Origin: Panacagrimonas sp965216845
GTDB lineage: Bacteria > Pseudomonadota > Gammaproteobacteria > Nevskiales > Nevskiaceae
Reading direction: 5' to 3'
Assembly: GCA_965216845.1 (NCBI GenBank)
Contig: OZ244200.1
Span: 1,240,001 to 1,304,000, forward strand
Length of the DNA stretch: 64,000 nt
The translations under genes and the position numbers were made by a program. The notes beneath the pieces were generated by a model. That model was not told the origin of the DNA, searched no databases, and saw nothing but the letters and a program-made list of their open reading frames with translations. Numbering within the stretch: position 1 is the first letter of the stretch; each line of letters begins with the position of its first letter. Below are positions 17,576 to 27,711 of the stretch, in pieces.

Positions 17576-20128
17576 TCATCGGCGTCGCTTGAGTTCATAG
17601 AGCCGCTCCAGTGCCTGGCGTGGACTCAGCGCGTCGGGGTCCAGTTCGTCCAGCAGTTTCAATGCCTCGGATTCGGGGGCGTCAAACAGCGTCAGTTGTG
17701 ATTTTTCCGCGGTGGACTGGACCGGTGCGGGCGCTTGTTCCAGTTCCTGCAGGTAATGCCGTGCGGTTTGAATGACTTGATCGGGAACGCCGGCCAGCGA
17801 AGCGACTTGCAAGCCATAGCTGCGGTTGGCGGGGCCGGGTTTGACGCTGTGCAGGAATACCAGTTTCTCTCCGCTTTCGGAGTCGTACTCGGCGGCGTCC
17901 AGATGTACGTTAGCGACGCCGGAAACCTGCTCATGCAAGGCGGTCAGTTCAAAGTAGTGGGTGGCAAACAGGGTCCAGGCGCGGCAATGCGTGGCCAGAT
18001 ATTCGGCGCTGGCGCGCGCCAGCGACAGGCCGTCGTAGGTGGAGGTGCCGCGACCGATTTCGTCCATCAACACCAGGCTTTGATCGGTGGCGTGATGCAG
18101 GATGTTGGCGGTTTCGCTCATTTCCACCATGAAGGTGGATTGGCCGCTGGCCAGATCGTCGCTGCTGCCGATGCGGGTGAAGATGCGGTCAATCGGCCCG
18201 ATGCGAGCGCTTTGCGCGGGCACGAATGAGCCACAATGCGCCAGCAATACGATCAGCGCCGTCTGCCGCATGAAGGTGGACTTCCCACCCATGTTGGGGC
18301 CGGTGATGACCAGCAGGCGGGTGTCTTCGTCCAGCTGCAGATCGTTGGGCACGAACGGCTGATCGAGCTGCTGTTCCACCACCAGATGACGGCCGGCGGT
18401 GATGCTGATGCCGGCCTGATCGCTCAATTCCGGGCGGTTCAGATTCAGCCGCTGCGCCTGTTCGGCAAAATTGGCCAGCACATCCAGCTGCGCGACGGCG
18501 CGCGCGCTGATCTGCAAGGCAGACAGCGATTCGCACAGCGTTTGCAACAGTTGTTCGTACAGCTGTTTTTCCCGTGCCAGCGCCCGATCCCTGGCGGACA
18601 GAACCTGATCTTCAAAGCGCTTCAATTCTTCGGTGATGTAGCGCTCGCTATGGGTCAGGGTTTGCCGGCGCGTGTATTGCGCCGGCACCTTGTCCGCGTG
18701 CACTTTGCCGGCTTCCAGGTAGTAGCCGTGCACACGGTTGTAGCCGATCTTCAGCGTTTCAATGCCGCTTCTGGCGCGTTCGCGCTGCTCCAGATCCAGC
18801 AAAAAGGCGTCGGCGTTTTCGCTCAGGCCGCGCAGCTCATCCAGTGTGGCGTCAAAGCCGGGTTTGAACACGCCGCCGTCGCGCGCCATCGCCGGTTGTT
18901 TGTCACTGAGAGCGGTTTCCAGCAGTTCCTGTGGCCCCGGATGTGGCCCCAATTCGGATCGCAGCCGTCGAACTTCGGCGCAGGCCATTGCGCTGATGCA
19001 GGTGTCCAGCTGCGGCAACTGGCTCAAACTGTCACGCAGGCCCAAGAGATCGCGCGGGCGCGCAGAACCCAGAGCCACGCGTGACAGGATGCGTTCCATG
19101 TCCGCCACATCGCGCAAGCCGGCACGCAGGGTTTCATCCGCACCGCTGTCGATCAGCTCGGCAATGGCGTCATAACGCGCGTTGAGCTGACCCTGATCCC
19201 GCAGCGGTCGCAGCAACCAGCGGCTGAGGCACCGGCTGCCCATGGGGGTGATGCATTGATCCACGCAGTGCAGCAGGGTGTGTTCGTGCGCGCCCGAAAG
19301 GGTGCGGTCGATTTCCAGATTGCGCCGTGTGGCCGGGTCCAGCAACAGGGCCTCGTCAGACGACTCCACGCGCAGCCCGTTGAGATGAGCCAGCGAGGTC
19401 TTTTGCGTTTCCTGCACGTATTGCAGCAGCGCGCCGGCGGCGCCGATGGCCAGCGGCAGTTCCTCGCAGCCAAAACCGCGCAGATCACGGGTTGAAAATT
19501 GTTCCGTCAACAGTCGGTAAGCCGAGCCGGTTTCAAAATGCCAGGGCGGACGGGGGTTGATGTCGAAGCCGGCGTCGGGCGCGGACAGGCCATCGGCCAG
19601 CAACAGCTCGGACGGACGCAGGCGATGCAGCTCGGCCACGCACTGGCTGGCGTTATCGACCTCGTTGACGCCGAAGTAGGCGCTGGAGAGTTCCAGCCAG
19701 GCCAGCCCCCAGCGTTCGCCTTTTTGGCAAATGGCGACCAACAGATTCTGCTGGCGCGGATCGAGCAAGACCTCGTCGGTCGCGGTCCCGGGCGTGATGA
19801 TGCGCACCACTTCGCGGCGCACCGGCCCTTTCTCCGCGCCCACTTCCCCCACCTGCTCGGCGATGGCGACGGACTCTCCCAGCTTCAGCAAGCGCGCCAG
19901 GTACTGGTCCACCGAATGATGCGGCACCCCTGCCATCAGCACCGGCGCGCCGGCGGACTCGCCGCGGGTGGTCAGAGTGATGTTGAGCAGCGCGGCGGCG
20001 CGGCGTGCGTCTTCGTAGAACAGTTCGTAGAAGTCGCCCATCCGAAACAGCAACAGCATATCGGGATGCTGCGCCTTGATGGACAGATATTGCTGCATCA
20101 AGGGCGTGTGGCCTGCACTCTTTGCCAT
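17576..20128 (-). CDS. mutS: DNA mismatch repair protein MutS
   Basis: This 850-residue protein recognises mismatches and small loops and recruits MutL. The N-terminal domain has the mismatch-probing Phe-x-Glu motif in GDFYELFYED. The C-terminal ATPase has Walker A (GPNMGGKST), Walker B (LVLMDEIGRGTST) and the family signature THYFELTAL. The end (SPRQALERLYELKRR) matches the usual C-terminal dimer/tetramer region. It is divergent from gdhB with about 110 bases between. Confidence 0.98.
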   Translation of the reverse strand: MAKSAGHTPLMQQYLSIKAQHPDMLLLFRMGDFYELFYEDARRAAALLNITLTTRGESAGAPVLMAGVPHHSVDQYLARLLKLGESVAIAEQVGEVGAEKGPVRREVVRIITPGTATDEVLLDPRQQNLLVAICQKGERWGLAWLELSSAYFGVNEVDNASQCVAELHRLRPSELLLADGLSAPDAGFDINPRPPWHFETGSAYRLLTEQFSTRDLRGFGCEELPLAIGAAGALLQYVQETQKTSLAHLNGLRVESSDEALLLDPATRRNLEIDRTLSGAHEHTLLHCVDQCITPMGSRCLSRWLLRPLRDQGQLNARYDAIAELIDSGADETLRAGLRDVADMERILSRVALGSARPRDLLGLRDSLSQLPQLDTCISAMACAEVRRLRSELGPHPGPQELLETALSDKQPAMARDGGVFKPGFDATLDELRGLSENADAFLLDLEQRERARSGIETLKIGYNRVHGYYLEAGKVHADKVPAQYTRRQTLTHSERYITEELKRFEDQVLSARDRALAREKQLYEQLLQTLCESLSALQISARAVAQLDVLANFAEQAQRLNLNRPELSDQAGISITAGRHLVVEQQLDQPFVPNDLQLDEDTRLLVITGPNMGGKSTFMRQTALIVLLAHCGSFVPAQSARIGPIDRIFTRIGSSDDLASGQSTFMVEMSETANILHHATDQSLVLMDEIGRGTSTYDGLSLARASAEYLATHCRAWTLFATHYFELTALHEQVSGVANVHLDAAEYDSESGEKLVFLHSVKPGPANRSYGLQVASLAGVPDQVIQTARHYLQELEQAPAPVQSTAEKSQLTLFDAPESEALKLLDELDPDALSPRQALERLYELKRRR

Positions 20129-20237
20129 TCGCGGGATGGGCGGCGGACGGAACCAGACATTTTAGCGGCAGTGGAGGCTGTGCTTTTGGGGTGCCGCGAC
20201 GCATAATCCGTGGGCAGCGTCGTGAGCGGGGGCGGGC

Positions 20238-23200
20238 ATGAGCCAATCAATGCAGGACGCTTTGTTGGCGCGCATTGCCGAGGATGCGCGCGCGTTGCTT
20301 GATGGCGCGGCGCCGCAGGGTTTTGCCGACTGGGTCAAGCGCTATTTCCGCGCCGCGGCAATGGACACGCTGAATGAGCGTGAGCCGGGCGAGCTGGCCA
20401 GGGTGGCGGTAACGCATTTCCAGTTCGCTTGCAGCCGGCGACCGGCGCAGGTGCTGATCCGCCTCACCAGGCCGACGCCGGATCAACGCCTTGCCCGCAT
20501 TCAGGTCTGCGCCGACGACATGCCGTTTCTGGTCGACACCCTGGTGATGGCGGTGCGCGACGCCGGCTCGGCGGTCGACTGGAGTGTGCATCCGGTGTTT
20601 CGTCTGCAACGGCGCGCCGACGGCCAGCTCGATGATCTGCGCCAGACCGACGGCGACGTCGCCGAGTCCTGGGTCCATCTGGAATGCGAGGCCCTGCACG
20701 AAGCCGGCGCGTACGCGGCGCTGCAAGCATCGATTCTGGAACGGCTGGCGGATTTGCGTTTGGCGGTGACCGACTATCCGACCATGCGCGCGCGCCTGCG
20801 CTCGGCCATCCGCCGCATGAGTCCGCCGCCGGCCAGCGCTGATGCGGACGAGGCGCGCGAGTCCTGCGCGTTTCTGGAGTGGCTGGACGATGGCCATTTC
20901 ACCTTCCTGGCCTGCGCCGAAACGGTGCTGAAAAGCGGCGCCGACGGCAAGGCGGAATTTCGTCCGATTCCGGAATCCGGCCTCGGCCTGGCGCGCGAGG
21001 GCGCGCATTTCGCCGACATGGAGACCTTGATCGCGCCGCGTCAGGAGCTGAACAAATATGCCGATTCGCCGCGCATCATCGTCCTCACCAAGGCGGCGCA
21101 GCGGTCCAAGCTGCACCATCCGGACTACGTGGATCAGGTGTCGGTCAAGCTGTTCAACGACGAGGGCCGCATCGGCGGCACGCTGCGATTCATCGGCCTG
21201 TTTTCTGCCGACGCCTACGTGGAGCGGCCGTGGGAGATTCCGCTGATTCGTCGCAAGGTGGATTGGGTGATGCGGCGTTTCAATCTGCGTTCAGGCTCGC
21301 ACAGCGCCAAGCAGCTGCGGCAGATCCTGCACGACCTGCCGCGCGACGAGCTGTTCCAGGCCGACGAGCGCGCGATCTTTGACGCTTGCGCCGGCATCCG
21401 CGCGCTGCGTGACCGTCATCCGTTGCGCCTGTTTCTGCGGCGTGACCGCTATGGCCGATTTTTCTCCGCCATGGTCTACCTGCCGCGCGAACGCTTTTCC
21501 CGTGATTTGCGTGACCGGCTGGCGCAGCACCTGCAAGCCGCCTGCGGCGGATACGATGCCGACCGCGCGGTGGATTTTCTGCGCGGCGGCCTGGCGCGGG
21601 TACACATCACGGTGCGTACCGAGCCGGGGGCGGTTCTGTCCACCCGGCCCGAGGAGATCGAAAAGTCGCTGATCGAAATCGCCCGGCCGTGGCGCGAACG
21701 CCTGTTGACGGCGCTGGCGTCGTCGTTCCCGGAGGACGCCGAGCGCCTGGCCAGCCGCTATGGCGATGCGATTCCCAGCGACTACGCCGAGCGCGTCGGC
21801 GTTGAAGAAGCCGCGCTGGATGTGATCGAGCTGGAGAAACTGTCCGCCGAGCATCCCCTGATTCCGCGTTTGCATCTGCATGGCGGGGCGTCCTGCCGGC
21901 TCAAGCTGTTCGCCTTCGCGCAGCCACGGCCGCTGGCCGAAGTATTGCCCCTGTTTGAAAGCTTTGGCTTGCGCGCCATTCGTCAGGAGCTGGAGCGGGT
22001 CTGTCCAGGGCCGACCCGCGACGTCGACGGCGAATTGCGCTGGATTCAGGATTTTGCAATGGACTCGCCAACGCTGGATGTGGCCGCCGACCGCGCGGAT
22101 TTCGAAGCCGCCTTCGTCGATGTGCTGGAAGGGCGCGCCGAGGCCGATTCGCTCAACGCGCTGGTGTTGAGCGCCGGATTGAACGCACGTCGCGTCAGCC
22201 TGTTGCGGATGCTGTGCGCCTATGCCGCCCAGGTGGGGCTGCCCTACGGTCGCGAGGGTTTGAAAAAACGCGTCAGCGCCCATCCACTGGCCGCGCGCTG
22301 CCTGGTGCAAGGCTTTGAGGCGCGCTTCGATCCGGCGATCCACCCCGATCAGCGCAGCGATCGAGAGACTGAAGCGCAAGCGGCGCTGGAGGCCGCCATC
22401 GACGCGGTTCAGGGGCTGGATGCGGACCGTATTCTGCGCTTGCTGGCCAGCATCGTCCGCGCTGGGCTGCGGACCAATTTCTATCAGCCCGATGATCAGG
22501 GTCGGCCCAAGGCCTGGATCAGCCTGAAACTGGACTCGGCAGGAATTGCCGAACTGCCGCGGCCACGGCCGGTATTTGAAACCTGGGTGTATTCGCCGCA
22601 GATCGAGGGCGTGCATCTGCGTGGTGGCCGGATCGCGCGCGGGGGGCTGCGCTGGTCGGATCGCAACGAGGATTTCCGAACCGAGATTCTGGGCCTGATG
22701 AAAGCCCAGCAGGTGAAAAACGCCGTCATCGTGCCGGCCGGCGCCAAGGGCGGCTTCGTGGTTCGGCAACCCAGCGCTGATCGGGCCGAGTTGCAGCAGC
22801 AGGGCGTGGACTGCTATCGCAGTTTCATTCGCGGCCTGCTCGACATCACCGATAACCGGGTGGGCGATGCAATCGTTCCGCCGCCGGCGGTGGTCCGACA
22901 CGACGGCGACGATCCCTACCTGGTGGTGGCGGCCGACAAGGGCACGGCGCGCTTTTCGGATATCGCCAACGCCGTCAGCCAGGACTATGGATTCTGGCTG
23001 GGTGACGCCTTCGCCTCCGGTGGGTCGGCCGGCTACGATCACAAGCAGATGGGCATCACCGCGCGCGGCGCCTGGGAAAGTGTCAAACGCCACTTTCTGG
23101 AGCTGGGTGTGGATACGCAATGCGAACCGTTCACGGTGGTCGGGATCGGTGATATGTCGGGCGATGTGTTCGGAAACGGAATGCTGCTGTCGCCGCATAT

Positions 23201-25019
23201 CCGCCTGCTGGCGGCCTTCGACCATCGCCATATCTTTGTCGACCCGACGCCCGACGCCGCCAGGGGATTTGCCGAGCGCCAACGTTTGTTCGCCTTGTCG
23301 CGCTCTTGCTGGGCGGACTACGACGCTGCGCTGATTTCCGAAGGTGGCGGGGTTTACGCGCGTGGCAGTAAATGGATCGAGCTGTCCGCAGCCGCAAGCC
23401 GTGCGCTGGGTGTGGAAGCCCGCCCGCTGCGACCCAATGAGGTCATTCAGGCCATTCTTCGGGCACCGGCGGATCTGTTGTGGAACGGTGGCGTCGGCAC
23501 CTACGTCAAAGCCACCAGTGAGTCCAGTGAACAGGCGCAGGATCGGGCCAATGATGCGCTGCGCGTCAACGCCAGCGAGCTTCGCGTCCGGGTGATCGGC
23601 GAGGGCGGCAATCTGGGCCTGACCCAGGCCGCCAGGGTCGAGTTCGCCGCTGCGGGTGGGCGCATCAATACCGACGCCATCGACAACTCCGGCGGCGTAC
23701 ACTCCTCGGACCGCGAGGTCAACATCAAGATTCCGCTGAATCAGCTGATGGCCGAAGGCGCCTTGAGTCGAGCTGAGCGCGACGCGCTGCTGATCTCGAT
23801 GACCGACGAGGTCGCACAAGCGGTGCTGGAGGACAACGCCCAGCAATCGGCCTGCGTCAGCCTGATGGCCTTGGACGCCGGCCGTTGGGTGGACGAACAC
23901 CTCGGCCTGATGCATGCGCTGGAGCGCGAAGGGGAGCTGGATCGTGCGCTGGAAGGCTTGCCCAGCGACGATCAGGTACAGCAACGGCGCGCCAAGGGCG
24001 GCGGCCTGTTGCGGCCCGAGCTGTCGGTACTCGCCGCCTACGCCAAGAACGCCCTGTTCGGCGTTGCGCTGGAATCCGGTCTGGCGGCGGACCGCTTCTT
24101 TGCCGAGCGGCTGCTGCGTTATTTTCCGGCACCGATGACCGCACGCTTCGCCGCCTCCATCGCCGCGCATCGTCTGGGGCCGGAGATCGTTGCCACGTCC
24201 TGCGCCAACCAGGTGGTCAATCGCATGGGCGCCGGCTTCGTACAACAGATGGCGCTTGATCAGTCGCTGGCGCCGGCGGTAGTCCTCAAGGCCTTCTTTG
24301 CGGCGCAAGCGGTGATGGACGCCGACGCCTGCTGGCAGGCGGTGGAAGCGATGCAGGGGCGCTGTCCGATGGCGGCACTGTACCGCTGCAAATGGCTGTT
24401 GCGCGACGGTTTGGCGCAAATCAGCGCTGCGCTCAGTACGCGGCTGGGCGAACAAGGCATCGGCCGCTGTGTGGCGCACTATTCACCCTTGATGGCGGCG
24501 TTCGTCGAATCGCTGCCAGACGGTCTGCCTCCGGCCTACCGACAGCGCTACGACCAACAGCTGGAAGCCCTGGCGGCGGAATCGCTTCCAGATCATCTTG
24601 CCCACCTGGGCGCGCGCATGCAGCTATTGGGTTGCTTGCCGGACATCGCCGACCTCGCCGAGGCCGGCGGCGTTTGGCTGGACGGTGCGCTGTGGGTCTA
24701 TTTCGAGTTGGGACAATGTTTGCGCATGCCCTGGCTGCAGGCGGCGATTGCGCGGCTGCCCGCGGACAATCGCTGGCGGGTGCTTGCGCGTGCGCGCTTG
24801 CGTCAGGACCTGGGGCGTTTGCATCGGCAAATCGCGGCGCGGGTGCTCAAGGCTGCGGACACATCGCCGGAACAGCGTCTGAGCCGTTGGAAATCGACTG
24901 TCGAGGACCGCCTGACACGCAGTCGAACGTGCCTCAGTGAACTTCAGGCGGCCGACGCCTGCGACTTTGCCGGCATGAGCGTGGCGCTGCGCGCGCTGGA
25001 GGATTTGGCTCGATCATAG
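20238..25019 (+). CDS. gdhB: NAD-dependent glutamate dehydrogenase, large (180 kDa) type
   Basis: This catabolic enzyme interconverts glutamate and 2-oxoglutarate plus ammonia using NAD. Its length of 1593 residues is typical of the GdhB (L-GDH180) family of proteobacteria and actinobacteria. A long N-terminal regulatory region with ACT-like parts precedes the catalytic core. The substrate site reads GGLRWSDRNEDFRTE, followed by the catalytic-lysine segment VIVPAGAKGGFVV. The coenzyme domain contains GIGDMSGDVFGNGML. A helical C-terminal region follows. No paired gene shares an operon; cysS begins 58 bases downstream on the same strand. Confidence 0.96.
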   Translation: MSQSMQDALLARIAEDARALLDGAAPQGFADWVKRYFRAAAMDTLNEREPGELARVAVTHFQFACSRRPAQVLIRLTRPTPDQRLARIQVCADDMPFLVDTLVMAVRDAGSAVDWSVHPVFRLQRRADGQLDDLRQTDGDVAESWVHLECEALHEAGAYAALQASILERLADLRLAVTDYPTMRARLRSAIRRMSPPPASADADEARESCAFLEWLDDGHFTFLACAETVLKSGADGKAEFRPIPESGLGLAREGAHFADMETLIAPRQELNKYADSPRIIVLTKAAQRSKLHHPDYVDQVSVKLFNDEGRIGGTLRFIGLFSADAYVERPWEIPLIRRKVDWVMRRFNLRSGSHSAKQLRQILHDLPRDELFQADERAIFDACAGIRALRDRHPLRLFLRRDRYGRFFSAMVYLPRERFSRDLRDRLAQHLQAACGGYDADRAVDFLRGGLARVHITVRTEPGAVLSTRPEEIEKSLIEIARPWRERLLTALASSFPEDAERLASRYGDAIPSDYAERVGVEEAALDVIELEKLSAEHPLIPRLHLHGGASCRLKLFAFAQPRPLAEVLPLFESFGLRAIRQELERVCPGPTRDVDGELRWIQDFAMDSPTLDVAADRADFEAAFVDVLEGRAEADSLNALVLSAGLNARRVSLLRMLCAYAAQVGLPYGREGLKKRVSAHPLAARCLVQGFEARFDPAIHPDQRSDRETEAQAALEAAIDAVQGLDADRILRLLASIVRAGLRTNFYQPDDQGRPKAWISLKLDSAGIAELPRPRPVFETWVYSPQIEGVHLRGGRIARGGLRWSDRNEDFRTEILGLMKAQQVKNAVIVPAGAKGGFVVRQPSADRAELQQQGVDCYRSFIRGLLDITDNRVGDAIVPPPAVVRHDGDDPYLVVAADKGTARFSDIANAVSQDYGFWLGDAFASGGSAGYDHKQMGITARGAWESVKRHFLELGVDTQCEPFTVVGIGDMSGDVFGNGMLLSPHIRLLAAFDHRHIFVDPTPDAARGFAERQRLFALSRSCWADYDAALISEGGGVYARGSKWIELSAAASRALGVEARPLRPNEVIQAILRAPADLLWNGGVGTYVKATSESSEQAQDRANDALRVNASELRVRVIGEGGNLGLTQAARVEFAAAGGRINTDAIDNSGGVHSSDREVNIKIPLNQLMAEGALSRAERDALLISMTDEVAQAVLEDNAQQSACVSLMALDAGRWVDEHLGLMHALEREGELDRALEGLPSDDQVQQRRAKGGGLLRPELSVLAAYAKNALFGVALESGLAADRFFAERLLRYFPAPMTARFAASIAAHRLGPEIVATSCANQVVNRMGAGFVQQMALDQSLAPAVVLKAFFAAQAVMDADACWQAVEAMQGRCPMAALYRCKWLLRDGLAQISAALSTRLGEQGIGRCVAHYSPLMAAFVESLPDGLPPAYRQRYDQQLEALAAESLPDHLAHLGARMQLLGCLPDIADLAEAGGVWLDGALWVYFELGQCLRMPWLQAAIARLPADNRWRVLARARLRQDLGRLHRQIAARVLKAADTSPEQRLSRWKSTVEDRLTRSRTCLSELQAADACDFAGMSVALRALEDLARS

Positions 25020-25077
25020 TGGGCATCGGTTGACCGCAGCGGTATTCTTGTTGGCTTTGTGGTTTTTGGAATCCCTG

Positions 25078-26445
25078 ATGCAGCTCTACAACACCCTGAG
25101 CGGAAACAAGGAGGCATTTGTCCCGCTCGATCCGGATCGGGTCACGATGTACGTTTGCGGCCCCACGGTCTACAGCCATGCCCACATCGGCAATGCGCGG
25201 CCGGCGGTGGTGTTTGATGTACTGGCGCGCGTGTTGCGGCGCAAATATCCGGCGGTGAGCTACGTCCGCAACATCACGGATATTGACGACAAGATCAACG
25301 CCGCCGCGGCCAAGGAAGGGGTGGATATCCGCGTGATTAGTGATCGCTACGCGGCGATCTACGTGGAAGACATGGCCGCGCTGGGCGTGTTGCCGCCGGA
25401 CCACGCACCGCGCGTGACCGAGCACTTGCCGCAGATCATCAGCATGATCCAGACGCTGATCGACGCCGGTCACGCTTACGCGGCGGAAGGCCACGTGCTG
25501 TTTCATACGCTCAGCTTTGACGATTACGGCGCGCTGTCCGGGCGCGATGAGCAATCGCTGATGGCGGGCGCGCGGATTGAAGTTGCGCCTTACAAGAAAC
25601 ACGCCGGGGATTTTGTGTTGTGGAAGCCCTCAAGCGACGATCAGCCGGGCTGGGATTCGCCCTGGGGGCGCGGCCGGCCGGGCTGGCATATCGAATGCTC
25701 GGCCATGGCCGAGACGCTGCTGGGTGAAACCATCGACATCCACGGCGGCGGTCACGACCTGATTTTTCCGCATCACGAAAATGAGATCGCCCAGTCCACC
25801 TGCGCCCACGGCGGTAAAACCTTCGCGCGCTACTGGCTGCACAACGGTTTTCTCAACGTGGATCAGCAAAAGATGTCCAAGTCCGTCGGCAACGTCTTGC
25901 TGGTGCATGAGCTGCTGAAATCCATTCCCGGCGAAGTGATTCGCCTGGTGCTGCTGACCGGCCATTACCGCCAACCCATCGACTGGAACGATGAGGTGGT
26001 GGCCGAAGCACGCAAGAAGCTGGATCGGCTTTACGGCGCGCTGCGCGAGCTGGATGACGTGAACGCCGAAGCCGGTGTCGGCGCCACCGAAAAATTCCTC
26101 GGCGCGCTGGAAGATGATTTGAACACACCCATGGCGCTGGCCGAGCTGTTCGAGCTGGCGCGCGCCGCCAATCGCGCCACGGATGCAGCCGAACGCGCCC
26201 GTTTGAAAGCGCAGATGCTGGACGCGGGCGCGCTGCTCGGGCTGCTGCAACAAACACCGCAGCAATGGTTTGGCGGTGATGCCGAGGCTGCAGACGACGG
26301 GGAGATTGAAGCGCTATTGCAACAGCGCGCGCAGGCTCGGGCCGAAAAACGCTGGGCGGATTCGGACCGCATTCGTGACGAACTCAAGGCGCGCGGCGTT
26401 ATTGTTGAAGATTCCAAAGACGGGCAACGCTGGCGTCGCGCTTGA
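25078..26445 (+). CDS. cysS: Cysteinyl-tRNA synthetase
   Basis: This 455-residue class I synthetase charges tRNA(Cys). It starts MQLYNTLSGNKEAF and has the zinc-site Cys in YVCGPTVY, the HIGN form of HIGH, a second zinc-site set (HIECSAMA, HHENEIAQ) and KMSKS (QQKMSKSVGN). The C-terminal DALR-like anticodon domain ends RDELKARGVIVEDSKDGQRW, as usual. An upstream in-frame start at 25030 adds 16 hydrophobic residues foreign to the family, so 25078 is used. Confidence 0.97.
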   Translation: MQLYNTLSGNKEAFVPLDPDRVTMYVCGPTVYSHAHIGNARPAVVFDVLARVLRRKYPAVSYVRNITDIDDKINAAAAKEGVDIRVISDRYAAIYVEDMAALGVLPPDHAPRVTEHLPQIISMIQTLIDAGHAYAAEGHVLFHTLSFDDYGALSGRDEQSLMAGARIEVAPYKKHAGDFVLWKPSSDDQPGWDSPWGRGRPGWHIECSAMAETLLGETIDIHGGGHDLIFPHHENEIAQSTCAHGGKTFARYWLHNGFLNVDQQKMSKSVGNVLLVHELLKSIPGEVIRLVLLTGHYRQPIDWNDEVVAEARKKLDRLYGALRELDDVNAEAGVGATEKFLGALEDDLNTPMALAELFELARAANRATDAAERARLKAQMLDAGALLGLLQQTPQQWFGGDAEAADDGEIEALLQQRAQARAEKRWADSDRIRDELKARGVIVEDSKDGQRWRRA

Positions 26446-26499
26446 ATGCTGCTTGCATTGGTGGCCCTTTTCGAACGATCCACCCCAAGCATTTTCGCC

Positions 26500-26574
26500 G
26501 TCATTGCGAATCGAAGATGAAGCAATCTCCAGACCGGGAGGAGATCGCCGCGCCGTTTCACGGCTCGCGATGAC
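26500..26574. repeat. Dispersed imperfect palindrome (GTCATTGCGA type), copy 2
   Basis: This 75-bp element has the same head (GTCATTGCGAATCGAAGATG), middle (GGAGATCGCC) and tail (GGCTCGCGATGAC) as the copy at 1389-1461. It lies between the convergent cysS and tag genes. Confidence 0.75.
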
Positions 26575-26599
26575 CAGTCAAGCTGGTGGCCGAGCAGCG

Positions 26600-27172
26600 T
26601 CAGCCTGATATCTGAGAATGCCGCGGGCAACTCAGCAAATGATCGTTCACCACGCCCACCGCTTGCAAATAGGCGTAAATGATCGTGCTGCCCACAAACT
26701 TGAATCCGCGCTTTTTTAAATCCTTGCTGATCTGATCTGACAAGGGCGTCTTTGCCGGCACCTGCTTGAGCGTTTCGAAGCGATTCACAATCGGCTGACC
26801 GTTCGTGAAACTCCAAAGATAAGCGTCAAAGCTGCCAAATTCTTCTTGCACCTTCAAAAAAGCCTGGGCGTTGGTTTTGGCGGAATAGACCTTGAGCCGA
26901 TTGCGCACGATGCCCGGATCTTCCAGCAGGCGGGCGAGCTTTTTCTCGGTAAATCGCGCCACCTTGGCCGGATCGAAATTGGCAAAGGCTTTGCGGTAAT
27001 TGTCGCGCTTGGCCAGGATGGTGGCCCAGGACAGGCCCGCCTGTGCCCCCTCCAGAATCAGGAACTCGAACAGAACCCGGTCATCGTGTTGGGGGGTGCC
27101 CCATTCGGTGTCGTGATATTCGATATACGCATCTGAGCCCAGGCACCAGGGGCAACGGTTTTCAGTGTTCAC
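26600..27172 (-). CDS. tag: 3-methyladenine DNA glycosylase I
   Basis: This repair enzyme of about 190 residues excises 3-methyladenine from alkylated DNA. The N-terminal CPWC and the C-terminal HLLSCPRH supply the zinc ligands seen in Tag. The family motifs EYHDTEWGTP, AGLSWATIL and FKFVGSTIIYAYLQAVGVVNDH-type ending are all visible. The GTG at 27172 is chosen because a full GGGGAGGAAAA Shine-Dalgarno sits 7-8 bases before it. The longer frame to 27190 would place that site inside the gene. Confidence 0.95.
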   Translation of the reverse strand: MNTENRCPWCLGSDAYIEYHDTEWGTPQHDDRVLFEFLILEGAQAGLSWATILAKRDNYRKAFANFDPAKVARFTEKKLARLLEDPGIVRNRLKVYSAKTNAQAFLKVQEEFGSFDAYLWSFTNGQPIVNRFETLKQVPAKTPLSDQISKDLKKRGFKFVGSTIIYAYLQAVGVVNDHLLSCPRHSQISG

Positions 27173-27179
27173 TAATTTT

Positions 27180-27310
27180 CCTCCCCTCACCCTAGCCCTC
27201 TCCCCTCCCCGAGGGGAGAGGGAAGGAACTGCGGACCCAAGTGATGCTCGGTTTCATAAGGGTTTGTTCCCTCTCCCCTTTGAGGGGTGAGGGTTGGGGT
27301 GAGGGGTCAA
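27180..27310. repeat. Pair of CCCTCTCCCC palindromic repeats in opposite orientation
   Basis: One unit at about 27187-27226 reads CCCTCTCCCC...GAGGGGAGAGGG. A second at 27268-27308 reads CCCTCTCCCCTTTGAGGGG, followed by a GGTTGGGGTGAGGGG tail. The first has its tail on the opposite side, so the two face each other. The second overlaps the last codons of the DUF559 gene. Confidence 0.7.
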
Positions 27311-27649
27311 TAGCGCCAAGCGAATCACTTCCAGCACGGCATCCGTTTCCAACAACAGCTGGTCATTCCAGAATCGCATCACCCGATAACCCTCCCGCTC
27401 CAGCGCCTGGGTTCTTTGCTCGTCGGTCGCCATCTGAGTCGCATGTTGACCGCCGTCGAGTTCGACGATCAGTTTGCGATCCGGGTAGGCAAAGTCAGCG
27501 ATGTAAGGGCCAAGCGGAATTTGGCGGCGAAACTTGAAACCTTCAAGCTGCCGATTGCGAAGCCGTGACCAGAGGCGTTTTTCGGCTTCGGTTTGTGATT
27601 GGCGCAGACCGCGCGCGCGTTGTGTCAACGGGGTTCGGTGGCGCGTCAT
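27254..27649 (-). CDS. DUF559 domain protein (Vsr/restriction-endonuclease-like fold)
   Basis: This protein of about 131 residues contains the DUF559 pattern: ARGLRQSQTEAEKRLWSRLR, then FRRQIPLGPYIADF, then KLIVELDGGQH. It follows the endonuclease-like core with a conserved Asp and E-L-D-G-G-Q-H. Members are distant relatives of very-short-patch-repair nucleases, but activity is mostly unproven. The last residues (PHPNPHPSKGRGNKPL) are encoded by a palindromic repeat, so the original stop has been replaced by repeat sequence. Similar repeats flank the gene on both sides, suggesting it moves or spreads with them. Confidence 0.75.
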   Translation of the reverse strand: MTRHRTPLTQRARGLRQSQTEAEKRLWSRLRNRQLEGFKFRRQIPLGPYIADFAYPDRKLIVELDGGQHATQMATDEQRTQALEREGYRVMRFWNDQLLLETDAVLEVIRLALLTPHPNPHPSKGRGNKPL

Positions 27650-27711
27650 TAGGCAGCTCCCCTCAGCGGGGGAGTATCTAGAAACATTATCTGACTCCCG
27701 AACGCCGAAAT

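Noticed and set aside
21291..24479. A 1062-residue open frame antisense to gdhB
   Set aside because: It is a shadow frame of a high-GC gene; the sense strand encodes a complete glutamate dehydrogenase with clear catalytic motifs.
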